The notes under the pieces were generated by a model. That model saw only the letters and a program-made list of their open reading frames with translations. It made no database searches and was not told the DNA's origin. The translations under genes and the position numbers were made by a program. This document shows, in pieces, positions 27,385-39,240 of a DNA stretch of 64,000 nucleotides. Origin of the DNA: Epiperipatus broadwayi (Eukaryota; Onychophora; Udeonychophora; Euonychophora; Peripatidae); the NCBI GenBank assembly GCA_028023455.1, contig JAQFVV010000455.1:495899-559898 (forward strand), written 5' to 3'. Position 1 is the stretch's first letter, and each line of letters starts with the position of its first letter.

Positions 27385-29245
27385 GAGGGCGCTGGCATGG
27401 AGAGGCTCTATTGTTAAATAATTATAGACTGATAGTGGTAACATCAGTTTTATATAGTTTTCTCATATATGGTGGTTAGAAGAGTTGTAAAATGGATGGA
27501 AGGGAATAATGTAGTGGGGGAAATGCAAAGAGGTTTTACATTAGATAGGCGTATAGGAGATATGTAGTTACACAATTTATGGATATGAGTAACAGTTATA
27601 TATGAGTTTTATAGATATAGAAAAGGCATATGATAGAGTAAATAAAAATATAGTATGGATAAGTTTAGAAATTTGGAAATGGATGAAGCTTTAGTGAATA
27701 TTATTAAGAAATTATATGAAAATAATTATTATATATATATCAATTAGAAAATATAGAATCAGTTAAAGTTAAAAATGGGGTGGGACTAAGGCAAGGGTGC
27801 CCTATGTTACCTATTTTGTTTGTGTTATATTTGAGTGAAATGGAAAGAACAATAGAAATATTAGAAAGAGGAATAGAGATACCATTAATAGGTAGTAGAA
27901 GAGTATATATTTTGTCAGGTTTTTTTTTTTTTCAGATATATTTTTGTGTGCAGAAAGAAGAGATGATATGGAAGTTATGCTGAGAACATGTGCAAGGGTG
28001 GGTAAAGAGATGGGGATTAGATTTAGTGAAGAAAAATCAAATATAATGATGGTTAATACTGGGAAAAGAGAAGATGCAGAATTTTCATTGGGAGATAGAT
28101 ATAGTTATTTGGGAATTATTTTAAGTAATCAGAAAAATTATTTGGATGGATGGGAGAAAAAATTGATAAATGAAGCAAAGAAAAGAAAGGGATTGATAAA
28201 GAAATTAACAGTGTTTTCATATAATAAATACGATGTAGCTAGAATTATATGGGAGTTGCGGTAGCAGGGTTAACATATGGAAATGATGCATTATGTGTTA
28301 GTAAAGGGGTATTAAATTATTTAGAAAAAGTTCAAAGGGAAGTAGGAAGACATGCATTGGATGCAGATGTATGGACAGCAAAGGAGGCAATTCAAGGAGA
28401 AATGGGATGGTCAAGTTTTTATATGAGAGATACAAAAAGTAAAATGAAAATGTTTGGTAGATTGCAGTTTATGGATAATAAAAGAATAGCCAAAATAGTA
28501 TTTAATTGGGTTACGAGTAAAGGGCAGGTAACAAGATGGGTGAGAAAGGTAATGTGGTATGCAAAAGATTTGGATAAAGAAGTTATGTCAGTATATTTGT
28601 ACAAAAGATGGGATGATTGTGTTAGGAGGATTGTTGAGTGTTATAGTGGTAAGGAATGGGATAAAAGAATAGATTTATTATTAAAGAATAGGGAGTTAGA
28701 GAGATGGAGAACTAGTATGGAGAGTAAAAAGAGTTTAAATATATATAGAAATAAACAAAATATTAGGTGCGAGTTAATATATGATAATAGTAAGGAAAGT
28801 AGTTTATTGTTTAAGGTTCGAACGGGATGTTTAGCAACAAGAGACTATACATGTAAGTGGAAAAATATGGATGATTTAGTCTGTAAATTATGTAAGGGAG
28901 GAATAGAAAATATTAGGCAACTGTTAATTGAATGTAAATGCTTAAAAACAAAAAGAGTACATATAATGAAGTTACGGAAGAATAAATATGAAAAAAGTGA
29001 TTATACAGAAAGTGAATTATTGGTTTTAATGCTGGGTTTGGGAAAAGATAAGAGAGATTTAGATATAAAAGCTATAGAGTTGACAAAGATTATGTTGTGG
29101 AAATGGGATGGAGCAGAATATGGAAAAAATTAGAGTGGGGAATGGAAAATAAAGTGGCTAACAGGTTTATCAGAGCATAATTGCTCAGATATTCTTGACT
29201 TCGTTTAAAGGAGAAGCCACAGTACATCACATCACATCACATCAC
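27385..29245 (+). mobile_element. LINE-2 non-LTR retrotransposon, 5'-truncated, decayed
   Basis: The copy starts inside the RT domain. It shows VVRRVVKWMEGNNVVGEMQR (27470-27530), then the RT motif-A stretch FIDIEKAYDRV (27610-27640), then GLRQGCPMLPILF (27783-27821). It ends with a short (ATCAC)n repeat at 29221-29246, the usual site of a LINE 3' tail. The 5' portion with any endonuclease is absent. A second copy lies at 16200-16800. Stops and frameshifts before 27780 show it is inactive. No RNase H domain is visible. I do not assign a clade. Confidence 0.9.
27780..29133 (+). pseudogene. LINE-2 reverse transcriptase to C-terminal zinc-knuckle region
   Basis: Three consecutive open stretches (27780-27983, 27944-28264, 28249-29133) overlap and continue one another in shifted frames. 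The first holds GLRQGCPMLPILF. The second begins just after the expected catalytic YADD-type motif. At that point a T13 run (27920-27932) is followed by CAGATATATTT, so the paired aspartates are missing and only one remains. The third, 294 residues, covers the region after the RT and ends with CKLCKGGIENIRQLLIEC, where His of the CCHC knuckle is replaced by Gln. The enzyme would carry out target-primed reverse transcription. This copy cannot. Confidence 0.85.
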
Positions 29246-29837
29246 ATTACGAATATGTAAACTCTACAGCCCTTCAATTATTATTTATTTTGTTACATTG
29301 TATTTGAGATAACGCTCTTATTACCTTCATTATATTATTTATGTAATGTTTTAAACAAACTTCTTATTTAAACATCTATTATGCAGCGTCTTTAATACAT
29401 ATATATATAGCAAATGTTTTTAATTTAGTTATTAGCTATTCAATATTTTTTTATCGACACGGTAATTTATAACGAGATGAGTGGATCGTACGTGTTCGCT
29501 GTGTGTTCTTGTGATCAAAATGAGTCAGTCAAATGAATTAATTTTGCATCCAGCTGTAAATGCAAATTAAATTATGACTTAAGCTTTATGAATGTGTTAG
29601 CTTTAAGCTAATTCGAATTATAATAATTACCTCAGTGAGAAGGTGTAAATAAATCTCTATTTAAAAGTAAAATTTAATAATTTGTTTTAAAATATATCAA
29701 GGCACAACTCATTACACTAATTGCATGTTAATTTTTTAATATTTAAAGTCAAACATTAAGAAAAAAATGTAGAGTTTACCTTGACATGGTAAATTGTTGG
29801 TGTTAATTGCACCTTTAATATATATAATATCAATTGA

Positions 29838-29960
29838 TCATTTTCAATCATTATCGATCCACTGCAGGATGAAGATCTTTCCAAGTTGAATTCATCTTGT
29901 CCAATCCCTAGCCTCTCTTCTCCACATCACCCCAGCATCCTTCCTTATTTTATCCATTCA
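29838..29960 (-). mobile_element. LINE-1 3' tail fragment
   Basis: The plus strand reads ATCCACTGCAGGATGAAG, TCTTTCCAAGTT, CTAGCCTCTCTTCT and CACATCACCCC. This is the same as the 3' end of the LINE at 52585-54320 and of 38985-39240. It is the extreme 3' end of a 5'-truncated insertion lying on the minus strand. Confidence 0.8.
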
Positions 29961-30204
29961 TTCATATATATATATATATCACAGGCAGCAAATGTAAAAA
30001 TCAATGAATTGTGGGAAGGTTAGATTTTGAAAGTGTGTATGAAAATACCTTAAAAAAGAATTAGGGTTAGTTGACAAAGATTGAAAGCACTTCTAGGTAG
30101 ATATAAAAACTTTTAAAGTTGTACTTTATATATATTTATTTTACTGTATTTATTAATATTTAATTATAAGATTACTTATATACATATATGAAGATTTCAA
30201 TACA

Positions 30205-30320
30205 CATCCTGCTGTCTTCAAAAAACAATTTGAACTCAGGTGAAAAGCCAGTGAACTCACCACACTGGCTGACCTATGTCAATGAGCATCCCATCCATGT
30301 TCATTTATTATGTGAATAAT
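30205..30320 (-). repeat. tRNA-like repeat remnant
   Basis: On the minus strand GGTCAGCCAGTGTGGTGAGT precedes TTCACTGGCTTTTCACC and TGAGTTCAAATTG. These are in the order and spacing of a tRNA box A and box B. GAAGACAGCAGGATGTG follows. Probably a decayed tRNA-derived SINE. A box-B-like GGATTCAAATCTGG also occurs on the minus strand near 31115. Confidence 0.35.
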
Positions 30321-30937
30321 TACAATCAACACAATATAAAGGCATTAGATAAGTTCCATTTAAAATGTTCTGTAAAATTTTAAAAATACAATGTCAAGAT
30401 TGTAAAACCAATCAATATATTAATTCTTCAACTTGCTGTATGGGATATTATTTACTCCACAATTGTAAAATCACATCTTCATTAGATTGGATGTATAAAA
30501 TGAATAAAAAATGGAAGACTTCCTAAAAGCATGTTTCATATCAAGCATAATATTTCTGGAAGAGATAGACTTCATTTATAACATAAGGATTATTTCAAAA
30601 ACATTCTAAAGAAGAGCAATGTCACTTGTTACTATTGGTAAGATATAGCATAAAACAGAGTCCATTGAAGAGCTACAATTAGCCATGAAATGGAAGCCTT
30701 TCACAAAGAATGTATTTCTGCTGAAAAAATTAAAAGATAGCATCACAAAATATCAAGAAAACAAATAATTTAATCTGCATGATTTATATATGGGTTTATT
30801 TGTGTTTCACAGATTGGTTTCTATAGTCATTACAAAACACAATTCTAGAATTGTTTTTTTTTTTCTGGTTTTTTTTTTGTGTGTGTTTGTTTGTAGTTAT
30901 AATGGCTTAGGTTGGTATTTTTATATCTAGCGTCTGA

Positions 30938-30994
30938 ATCTATCCTAGTGCCTCTCTGAGGAGTGCCAAAGCACAAAAGAATGGTCAGAGGTTT
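30938..30994 (+). ncRNA. Decayed hammerhead-like motif with perfect stem II
   Basis: TATCCTAGTGCCTCT is followed by CTGAGGA, a perfect stem II GTGC-CAAA-GCAC, then AAAAGAATGGTC. The CTGANGA half of the core is intact, but GAA has become AAA and stem III is lost. The upstream TATCCTAGTGCCTC matches the flank of the capped hairpin at 13817-13967, so the two belong to one subfamily. Confidence 0.45.
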
Positions 30995-31446
30995 GGGAGG
31001 GGGAGGTTTCCTGACAGAGATATTTTAAATGCTTTCTCTAGCTAAGCATTTTTACAAAACTTATTGAGGAATTGGCAATCCTCATTGTTTAGTAAAAAAA
31101 TTATATGTATTCAATCCAGATTTGAATCCAGGTCAAAAGCACTATACAGCAGACATGTAGGTATCAGTTGCTTGAGATAGAATGGAGGATGAATAAACTG
31201 AAAAATGCTGAGTTCAAATTCCTCTATTTACATAAGCCTTTATAATATCTCTGTAGACAAATAAATTGTAACAACTCATTTTTAGAGCTACTTCATAAAG
31301 AGTTTATTAAAATTAACAATGTAACTTAAATTATTTATATATCAAAATATATTTTATTAAGGAAATATTAAGTAATGCCAAACTCACAAGAACGTTGATG
31401 ATCACGTGGTATTAATTAATACCTCATTGACTTCACATGTGTGCAG

Positions 31447-31613
31447 GCAGAGAACCATTTGATAGAAAATTTATTCCTGGAAGAAAGAATATATATGTAA
31501 TCAATAGTCAACCCAATTGTCTAAAACGTTCAGTTTTTGAACAGATGTCTCATGGTTGTCGGCAATTTCTTAGACAAAATGCAGAAGACTATACTTATAC
31601 ATTTAACTTACAG
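31447..31613 (+). CDS. Possible isolated exon, product unknown
   Basis: A 167-bp open stretch lies between TTCACATGTGTGCAG (acceptor-like) and CAGGTTAAAAG (donor-like). It encodes REPFDRKFIPGRKNIYVINS and then a segment containing FEQMSHGCRQFLRQNAEDY. The composition is more balanced than random AT-rich frames, and neighbouring frames are closed. I recognise no domain. It could be an exon of a host gene with very long introns, a retroelement fragment, or chance. There is no supporting neighbour within the window. Confidence 0.25.
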
Positions 31614-31839
31614 GTTAAAAGATGTGTAAATAATGCAGATATAACAATAATTAGGAAACTGTTACTATTTAATTTACTACAGTAACATTCGTTGAATGCA
31701 CTTAGTTGGTAATACTGTCTTCAGGCAAGTATATTAGATTAATTATTATTAATCATGTGAAGAGTAAAGGCCGGATCAAATAATATTCACTGTTTCAGAC
31801 ATAAATGCACTTTAGAGACAATACACCTTTTTTATGTAA

Positions 31840-31925
31840 CGAGTGGTCAGCACAGCAGCCTTACAAGCAGTAGTTCCGGGTTCGCGGGTTCGCTTACCGG
31901 CCGATGCTTTAACACATGAATAAAA
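31840..31925 (+). repeat. tRNA-Gly-derived SINE-like copy 1
   Basis: GAGTGGTCAGCACAGCAGCC, ACAAGCAG, CCGGGTTCG and GGTTCGCTTACCGG are in tRNA order. They are followed by GATGCTTTAACACATG and an A-rich tail. The same head plus GCTTTGACAT-type tail occurs at 33238 and 57575. The acceptor stem and part of the D arm are degraded, so it is not a working tRNA. Confidence 0.65.
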
Positions 31926-33237
31926 TAAATTTGTGATATCGATTAGATAATATTCAATTGAAAATAAAATGTTTAAAAATAGATGCCATAAATTTATACT
32001 ATAATAAAGAACACAATTTTTATAATATGATCAAGAACATAATAAAAAATAAATTATATGATTGAAATATATATTTAAAAAAATAATAGTCCGAATGATT
32101 TATTATTCATTCAGAACTGTATTCGCAAATCATGGGTCTGGAGTTTCAGTGAGCCATTTTATCAATACATTAATTCATGAGTATCATTAAAGTTTATTAA
32201 TTAGTAATTATAATACTTAAGCTGTATTTTATTTCATTTTAAACTTTCTGCTTCCCTTTCTTTCAAACTTCATTCATCCTACCGTTATATATATATATCA
32301 CTTAAATACGGAGTTGGCAAACTTGAAGTTTTACCTATTGAATATACTTATAACTGAAATATATATTGAATTCTTTCCTTCCTTAGTAAAAAAGAAGTAA
32401 GACCTTTTTTAAATTTAGTATCTATTTTACTTTGCTTTACTTTATTTCGTTTATTTATGTTTGTTTATTTGTTTAGAATGCAATAGGTGACTTAATCGGG
32501 TCAATAACAAAACAGAATTTCAAGTTGCGTGTAAAAAAGTAATTATAAACATCTATACATTACGTCGATAACCATGAATAGCAATATAAATGTTATTGAT
32601 AGAAACAACGGGAAAGAATGTCGTTTTAAGAGTCTCTAATATATAAGAAGGCAGTAAAGTAAATCCTGGGATTCTTTTTTAAATCTCCGTCAGGTTAAAA
32701 CGTTTTTAGACTATCACGACATCTTCAGGAAACAATTGGAAAGAAAGTCAAAATATGTAGTTGAATAAAAATGTCAGAAGTTTTCATAATTATGGTTGCT
32801 GTGAATGAAATAGTAACTATGTATTTTAAACAAAGCCTTTAAAAAAATTTTATTGTGATTTTTAAGTTTTGTTGTTGTTCCCTAAAATTTACTTTATTTT
32901 TTTCTAGTTGGAGAAAAGTATTATTTCCGGTAAAACTCACGAGATTAATCTAGACATTTTATTGTTTATTTTTATTCGCTTTTCCCGAAATTATAAATAA
33001 TGCAATTCTTAGATAAGCTTGCCTAGTAAATAAATGAATGTTCAGTGACACTTTGTGTAGCTTTTGTGCACTGGAAATGACAAGGTGAGCTCCGATAGGT
33101 AACCTTTAGCACTCAATGAGTGCGACTTCTTATCACTACTCCAAACCATAAAAAAAAACAAAAAACGATTAGCTAATTGCTCTGTATTTATGTTGTAGGT
33201 GGGGAAAAGTAAAACACAATTTAAAAACATTGCAAAA

Positions 33238-33325
33238 GCGTTAGTGGCCTAGCGGTTAGCATAGCTGCCTTCCAAGCAGCTGGTCCGGTCTCGCTTCCCG
33301 GTCAATGCTTTGACATATATATAAA
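33238..33325 (+). repeat. tRNA-Gly(TCC)-like SINE copy 2, or tRNA pseudogene
   Basis: 33238-33309 aligns along its whole length with eukaryotic tRNA-Gly. It has GCGTTAGTGGCCTAGCGGTT (acceptor 5' strand and D arm) and a perfect five-pair anticodon stem with loop CTTCCAA (anticodon TCC at 33271-33273). The T arm CCGGT/CCCGG has one mismatch. The acceptor stem has an A-C mismatch and G-U pairs. A tail GCTTTGACATATATATAAAA follows without the usual Pol III T-run. Shared tail sequence in three copies favours a SINE over a functional gene. Confidence 0.65.
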
Positions 33326-33609
33326 AGCTCAAATATTTTAGATGCTGCAAGATCTGGAAAAAGTTGTATGATACATATAATAGAGGTGTGGTATTGTTAT
33401 TTACTTTAATATATCAGAAAATGGTGGTGCTACTTTTCATTTCTAGCAATCATCAGACAGCTTTACACAAAAGCTATATGATAAATCAGTATCGCTTTTA
33501 AAAACCTGATTAAAATAGGTAATTGAATGGCTTTATTATTCGGGAATTCATAAGAAATATGAATATTAGAATTGCCAGAATTGTAATCTATGTGAGACAG
33601 TTATATTCC

Positions 33610-33935
33610 AGAGGCTATAATATATAATATTCATCAGCTATTATCCATGGTGAGAGATCAAACTGGTGTTCCTGACATCATTGAATGAATTAAGAGTTGG
33701 GCTGGAAATATTGCTAGAAGAGATGATAATAAATAGATAGTTGAAATAAACTGGATTCCAGACATTGTCAAAGACCTAAAAAGAGACTGCATGTAAGATT
33801 AATGGATGAAATAAGTAAGTGTTCTGTGGTGATGTGAAGAAGAGAGGTTATAGATCAGAGAAGATGGGTTGAGCTCAGAGAGATTATCATCCTGCAATGG
33901 CTCATTAATGATTGAAAATGATGATTGATGTTGAT
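33610..33935 (+). mobile_element. LINE-1 3' fragment
   Basis: In decayed frames this matches the C-terminal end and 3' tail of the LINE at 52585-54320, but on the opposite strand: GGGCTGGAAATATTGCTAG (33700-33718), GGATTCCAGACATTGTCAAA (33752-33771), GGTTGAGCTCAGAGAG and ATCCTGCAATGG near the end. Multiple stops show it is dead. It lies 3' of the SINE-like tRNA copy at 33238. Confidence 0.75.
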
Positions 33936-34199
33936 GATCCATAGGTTTAAGTATCAATATAAAACTTTGAAATCGCATATCAAGTTCTGATTTCCATGCA
34001 ATAAAATAGATGAAATAACAGCTCTGTAGACATCTATTTCATGCAGTAGTCCTTTCTCTGTGATTAAATATCTTATCGAAAATAGCAGCAGCACATTAGA
34101 ATCTGTGCTGTATCTCAACATCTAAGTTTGGCTATCTATAACTTTCAAAATTTAAACTTGTTTACATTTCTCAAGTTGATAAATTTCCTAGTTAAAAGC

Positions 34200-34935
34200 T
34201 GCCAAGGGTTTTTCTTCCATCATTGGTGGATAAATAATGTGTTTTTTGAATGTTAACTGTTAAACCAAAGTCTTTATGCACTTGAAACACCAAGTAGATT
34301 CTGGAAATCATCATCATGCTGTAAATCCAGAATCCAAGAAAATGACATTTTTGTTTTCACTTTTATTTCATTCAAATTCAAAATCCTACCATCAAACCTC
34401 TATCATATACTGATTCTCATTTCATTAAGCATCTATAAACAGTTATTGTTACCCAAAAAAATCAAGAATGAGTTTTGCTTAACACCAGTTTTTATTCTAA
34501 CTGGTACCATTTTTTACCAATAGTAAAAATAGCACTTACTCTCATTCTAACTTTAAAAAATTGTATATAAAATTTAAGGACCAACAAATAGACGTATGCT
34601 ATTAATTGAGTCCAATGGCTGGAACAAATCTCAAAAAAAAAAAAAAAGGACATCTTTTTATTCTCAGCACATTTTTTTTTGCATTTTTCTGGAGACAAAA
34701 TATCATATCTACAGTATTTCTTGATTCTATAAAATCACACTGCGTTTCTGGTAACCATTTATCTATTATTGGAAGCAATCTATTCAACAAAATCTTCAAA
34801 AGCATACCCATTGCAATGGATGATGATGATGATAATGACTGAAATTTGCCTCACTTTTATTTGTAAAATTTGGAACAATAGAAGCATCTTTAGGCAATCC
34901 AACTTCCCGAGTATATATATATATATATTTTAAAA
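34200..34935 (-). pseudogene. LINE-3 reverse transcriptase fragment
   Basis: Read on the minus strand in shifting frames. It shows LPKDASIVPNFTNKSEA near 34900, MLLKILLNRLLPIIDKWLPE followed by TQCDFIESRNTVDMIF (34811-34680), VRIKTGVKQ (about 34495), then remnants of DG..LNL..I..KTK and FGLTVNIQKTHYLS (about 34240). These are palm-domain blocks of a non-LTR RT distinct from the other two LINEs here. The catalytic FADD block is unreadable and an A/T run interrupts the frame near 34640. The overlapping plus-strand frame 34606-34842 is antisense to it. Confidence 0.75.
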
Positions 34936-37299
34936 TCCAATGTTTTTGAAACTAACATATCTCCATTTTTAATATAAGCTATTTTGAACTTCTTTATCCA
35001 ACTTTAAATAAGTCAATAAAATAAATATATCATTAACCAACCCATTTACTCAAGCAACAGACCCATGGCTAAAAAATCTAGATATAAAATTTGCATTTTC
35101 ACCCTCTATTGAGAATTTTTGTTACCATTTTTTTCTACCGCTCATGTACAATTTTTGCTAATATTTTAATTTCAAAAAAATTCAAATGATGACAGGATAA
35201 TCAAATAAGTTGGAATTTCAAAGTATCTGAAGCCACATATCTCAAACTTTGCAAGTTTATTTTGAGAAAATATCACGATGATCTAAAAATTTGATTTTTT
35301 GGAAAGTTTTTGTTTTAATTTATATCCTAATTGTGTAATAATTATTAGAAATCAAAAACATACATTATTACATATTTATTTTTTACAGAAATGTTTTATT
35401 TTTAAATATAATAAAATATATTCTTCTGTGTATTGTTATAATAAAGATTACGATCACTGAAAATACAACTGTCTAAAAATGATGTCACTCACTAGACTGT
35501 TATAACATTTAGTGATATTATAAATATTAAAAAAAAAAATTAAACATTTAAAGCATAAATTGGTAAATTTACTAGATATTAAAAATAATTCATTAAGATT
35601 TTTAAAACAAACATCAAACAAAAAAGATTTCATTCATTTTTCAAATTGAATCTGCTCACCTGAAATTTGATGATATGATTGTGCTTTGTTTTGATTAAAG
35701 TCTAATTTTAAAAATAATTCTGAAAATCAAATGTGATTTTTTAAAATTTATTTAGTTTCTAAACAAAAAGATTTATCAAATGAGCTTGTATTTATTATAT
35801 TGTGATAAATAATAATGGTTTAATATTAAAGTGGAAATTGAAAGCTTAAAGTGAGAACAAAGAAATCTGTCAGAATGTGTGTAGTGCAACAGGGTCCAAA
35901 GTCAGTATCTTAACTTTTATATGAATATTCAAAGATAATAAAAATACTCCTTTCACCACTTTCAAATATCATTGTCATCATTTAAGAAAGTATCCTTGCT
36001 GGATTCAATAGGATTATTGTAGTGCCTTTTGGGTCCATATGTTGCTTAAAGAGTACCAAAAAGATCTAGAGTGACCACAATTAGTAAATAAGTATATTGT
36101 TTGCAGTTTAATTTCACCAATCATTTTTTAATCCTTCCCATTGAATGTTTGTTTGTAGATCTCATTATTTATTATAAAACTACATTTAATTTATTATTCT
36201 GCCAAATAAAAAGGTCCACATGCTTTCTTTTAATTAATAACAAGCTCACAATCAGAAAAGCAATCATGATTCTTCTTTTAAAGCACCCAAGAATATATTT
36301 ACTATCCATAACATATTCCTTAAAATAGTTTCATATCTCAGTAATATGATAATCCTGACCATTCAAATTAAGCAATTTTAGTATTTGTAGCTAGTGAAAT
36401 ATAAGACATCAATTTTCTTGTGAATATGATTGGATTGAGATAATATTTTTAGTGCATTTATTTTTTTTGTCTTGGACCACAATAATCTATGATTCACTAA
36501 TAATCTAAGTGCTGTCAAAATATGAATTCTTGTAGTATTACTTCCATTGTTTTGAGCATGGATGCATCCATATTTTTCTATAGTGATTTTTTTGCCTAAA
36601 CAAAGTGGTTGTCATGGTCTGTCTGTGTTTTGTGTATAAATTCAATAATGACAAACTGTTTGAATTTACAGTGCAAATACGACTGTTTTTAATGAGTTTT
36701 GGCTAAAGTCTACTCTCAGCACCAACATGTGCATTAATGTTTCCAAAAAACCCAGATTTTTTCAATAATGCTTTTGACAGGAAATAAAAGCTTTCATTTC
36801 ACTGAATTTAAGGTTGAAGCAGAAGCACTAATAAATTGAACATTAGTATCATTATGCAAGGCAAGTTTTAAGACCATTAATCTTTCTTTATACAATGAGT
36901 ATTTCCAACAATAGAAGATATTGAATTAGACTTTATAGTAAATAAAACACTATGCATTATTCTTTCAGTGACTGACCTGCCTTTCAAAAAATACTTGTAT
37001 TCATTCATCTATTCTCTTAAACTTCCTTCCTTTGGTAGAGGAGTCTTACTAAGAGCAGCTATATTATTTTTAAATCTTGACAATTCATTAATCATAACTG
37101 GAATCACAGAAGTAATAGTTGGATTATTTTACAATTGAACATGATTTGAAATACTGAAAAACAAAGATAATAATGTTTCCAGACAGCCTTGATAAGAACT
37201 CAAATGAGTTGAAAGCACTTGGCAATGGTGTTTTATATTATTTTTAAATTTTTTTGTTATGTATATAAATTAATACACTGTATAGGCTTACACACACCT
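34936..37299. other. AT-rich stretch without a recognised gene
   Basis: I see no gene. The open frame at 36101-36328 has composition-driven residues only. Some moderately GC-rich patches (36600-36760, 37150-37230) do not resolve into any family I know. Confidence 0.5.
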
Positions 37300-37720
37300 G
37301 CACATATATAATGTAATATATAAGGGATTCGAACTCAGACTTATACATGACCCTTATCTCTCCATGCCATCTCATATTGCTGACCCATCTGATCATACAC
37401 ATGTTGAAAAGATAAATAATCAATATACATATTTCATGCTAAAACAGCAATCATCAGTTGATCCAGATTACTATCTCCACATGTATATACAATCAGTACT
37501 CAGCTTTATATTAAGATAACCAATCTTCATACTTTAATGGACAGGCTTCAAACTACTCCAATGCACAACTCTTCAGCCATCCATTTCATTGAAAATCCGA
37601 TGATGGAACGTTCAAAGCCCACCTTAGTGCCAAGGTTGTCATCTTACCCATGTTGATCATTTAATCATTCTGACCCTTCATATACTGGAGAATAATCCAT
37701 TTACATATATATGCAAGGAA
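37300..37720 (-). repeat. Family-C hammerhead repeat, single unit
   Basis: In reverse orientation this follows the family-C unit at 58.4-59.2 kb. It has the box-B-like TTCGAACTCAGACTT (37327-37341), the hammerhead block, CTTTAATGGACAGGCTTCAA (37531-37550), CTTCAGCCATCCATTTCA and the GGGCAGA end (37725). It is roughly one full unit and is diverged throughout. Confidence 0.75.
37415..37466 (-). ncRNA. Hammerhead motif (family C)
   Basis: Minus strand: ATCAA, CTGATGA, stem II TTGCT...AGCAT (four pairs inside a T-T mismatch), GAA, stem III ATA-TG-TAT, A, TTGAT. All core positions are kept. Stem I proximal pairing is ATCAA with TTGAT. The stem II closing pair is lost, so activity is less certain than in the copy at 59082. 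Confidence 0.5.
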
Positions 37721-38046
37721 TGGGCAGACCTTTAACGCGCTCTTAAGATTTATTCTAGTTTTGAAGAGTTTGTATTAAGTAAAATTCACATTCCATATAC
37801 GTATACTTGGAAAAGAATTAGATTTATAATACTTATTTTTAGTATTACTATCTCCTGCACCACTGGGAATAATGTTATTATTTTTATCACTTTAATGAAT
37901 AATCCACCAGGCAATATGCCAAACCTGAGTATTAAGGATCTGAAAAATCATGTGACATTTTTGTTTCCTATAGCAATAAATTTTAAATATGGTGGTAAAA
38001 ATTACTAGTGGAGTAATCAAAACTACTTACATTTTACAAATAATAG

Positions 38047-38187
38047 TAGACAATAGCAATAAATATATATTAATTAAATAGAAGTACTGTCGATTACATT
38101 GTAATCATTAACAATTGAAGTGGATAATGATTATAACGTAATCGAAAGTACTTCCGTTTAATATTTATATATATTATTATTGTCTAC
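38047..38187. repeat. Hairpin MITE-like element
   Basis: The arms 38047-38109 and 38126-38187 are inverted copies, about 80 percent identical. They begin GTAGACAATA and contain GAAGTACT and CGATTAC. The loop is 16 bp. Flanks are TA-rich, so a TA target duplication is possible but not readable. No other copy is seen in the window. Confidence 0.65.
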
Positions 38188-38984
38188 CTTTATTGTAATT
38201 TAAAGTTTACCTCCTATAGTATATCTTTAACGAGTAGCTCATTATTTTACATTTATACATATATATATTGATGAAGAAAATTATTAGAAAAGATAAGTGT
38301 ATAAAATAAAATCAGTTTAATTTCAGAAAGATTTATTAATAATTATGTCGTCATAATTAGATAAGTTCATTTTAATTCTGGGTAAAATATTTAAATTTTA
38401 ATATTTAGAATTGGGAAACATTTTATTTGGCATTAATTGAATTAATAAAAATCGCATTTAGAAATAAAATTAGAAAAGCATTCAGCCCTAGCTGTAATAA
38501 AATAAATTAATTAACGCTCCTGTAATTAATTCTGCACTTCAAAAAAATATACTATATTAAATTAATTAACAATTTGATGATTTTATTGCTTCAGAATTCA
38601 TTAAAAAGTTTAAGCATAGGAAATGTCAGAGTTGGGCATTTTTTTATGGTTTACAGGCAAGAGAGTATATAAATCTACTACTGGTATAAAAACAGTGCAG
38701 GTCTCATAACCTTTATTAAAAATTTAGAACATCGAAACATATACTTTTATCTCCATCTCTTGCTTTGAATATTGTTCCTAAACTGCAAGTAATCTCATCA
38801 TTGGATTTAAAAATCAATTGACCTGAAAAGGTAATTGAAGATATCTGTTTCTTAAATTAACAAGGCAAGTCTAGAAAAAATTGTCAAAGGCTACCACAAT
38901 GCATAATGTTGTTTTTATTAAGCCTTAAAATCTGTGGTATTTGTATTTTTAAAGAATTTTTCTTTTGCACTTATACTATATACT

Positions 38985-39240
38985 TATCAATCCACTGCAG
39001 GATGAAGGTCTCTCCAAGTTCAATCCATCTCTGATCTCTAGCCTCTCTTTTGCACATCATCCCTGAACACCTTATTTCATTCATTCATCTCATAGATGGT
39101 CTCTTTCTGGGTCATTTATATTCTCTTAGAATCCAGTTTAAAATTTCAATTTTCCATCCATTATAATCTTTTCTAGCAATATGTTATCCCAACTCCAGTC
39201 TTTTAATTCGTATCAACTCATACTTAAATTACATACCAAT
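38985..39240 (-). mobile_element. LINE-1 3' fragment
   Basis: The plus strand reads ATCCACTGCAGGATGAAGG, TCTCTCCAAGTTCAATCC, CTCTTTGCACATC-like blocks, TCTCTTTCTGGGTC and TTTCTAGCAATATG. It is collinear with 52585-52830. This is the C-terminal end and tail of a minus-strand copy, 5'-truncated at about 39240. Confidence 0.85.

Noticed and set aside
33238-33309. Functional tRNA-Gly gene
   Set aside because: There is an acceptor-stem mismatch, a T-stem mismatch and no clear T-run terminator. It shares a downstream tail with two degraded copies, which favours a SINE or pseudogene.
33400-33470. Hammerhead on the minus strand (CTGATGATTGCTAGAAATG)
   Set aside because: The core words are present, but stem II cannot form in the six bases between them and no stem I pairing is seen. 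It is at most a retroelement-tail relic.
38640-38705. TATA-box promoter (two TATAAA-like motifs)
   Set aside because: TATA-like words are common at this AT content, and nothing transcribable is recognised downstream.
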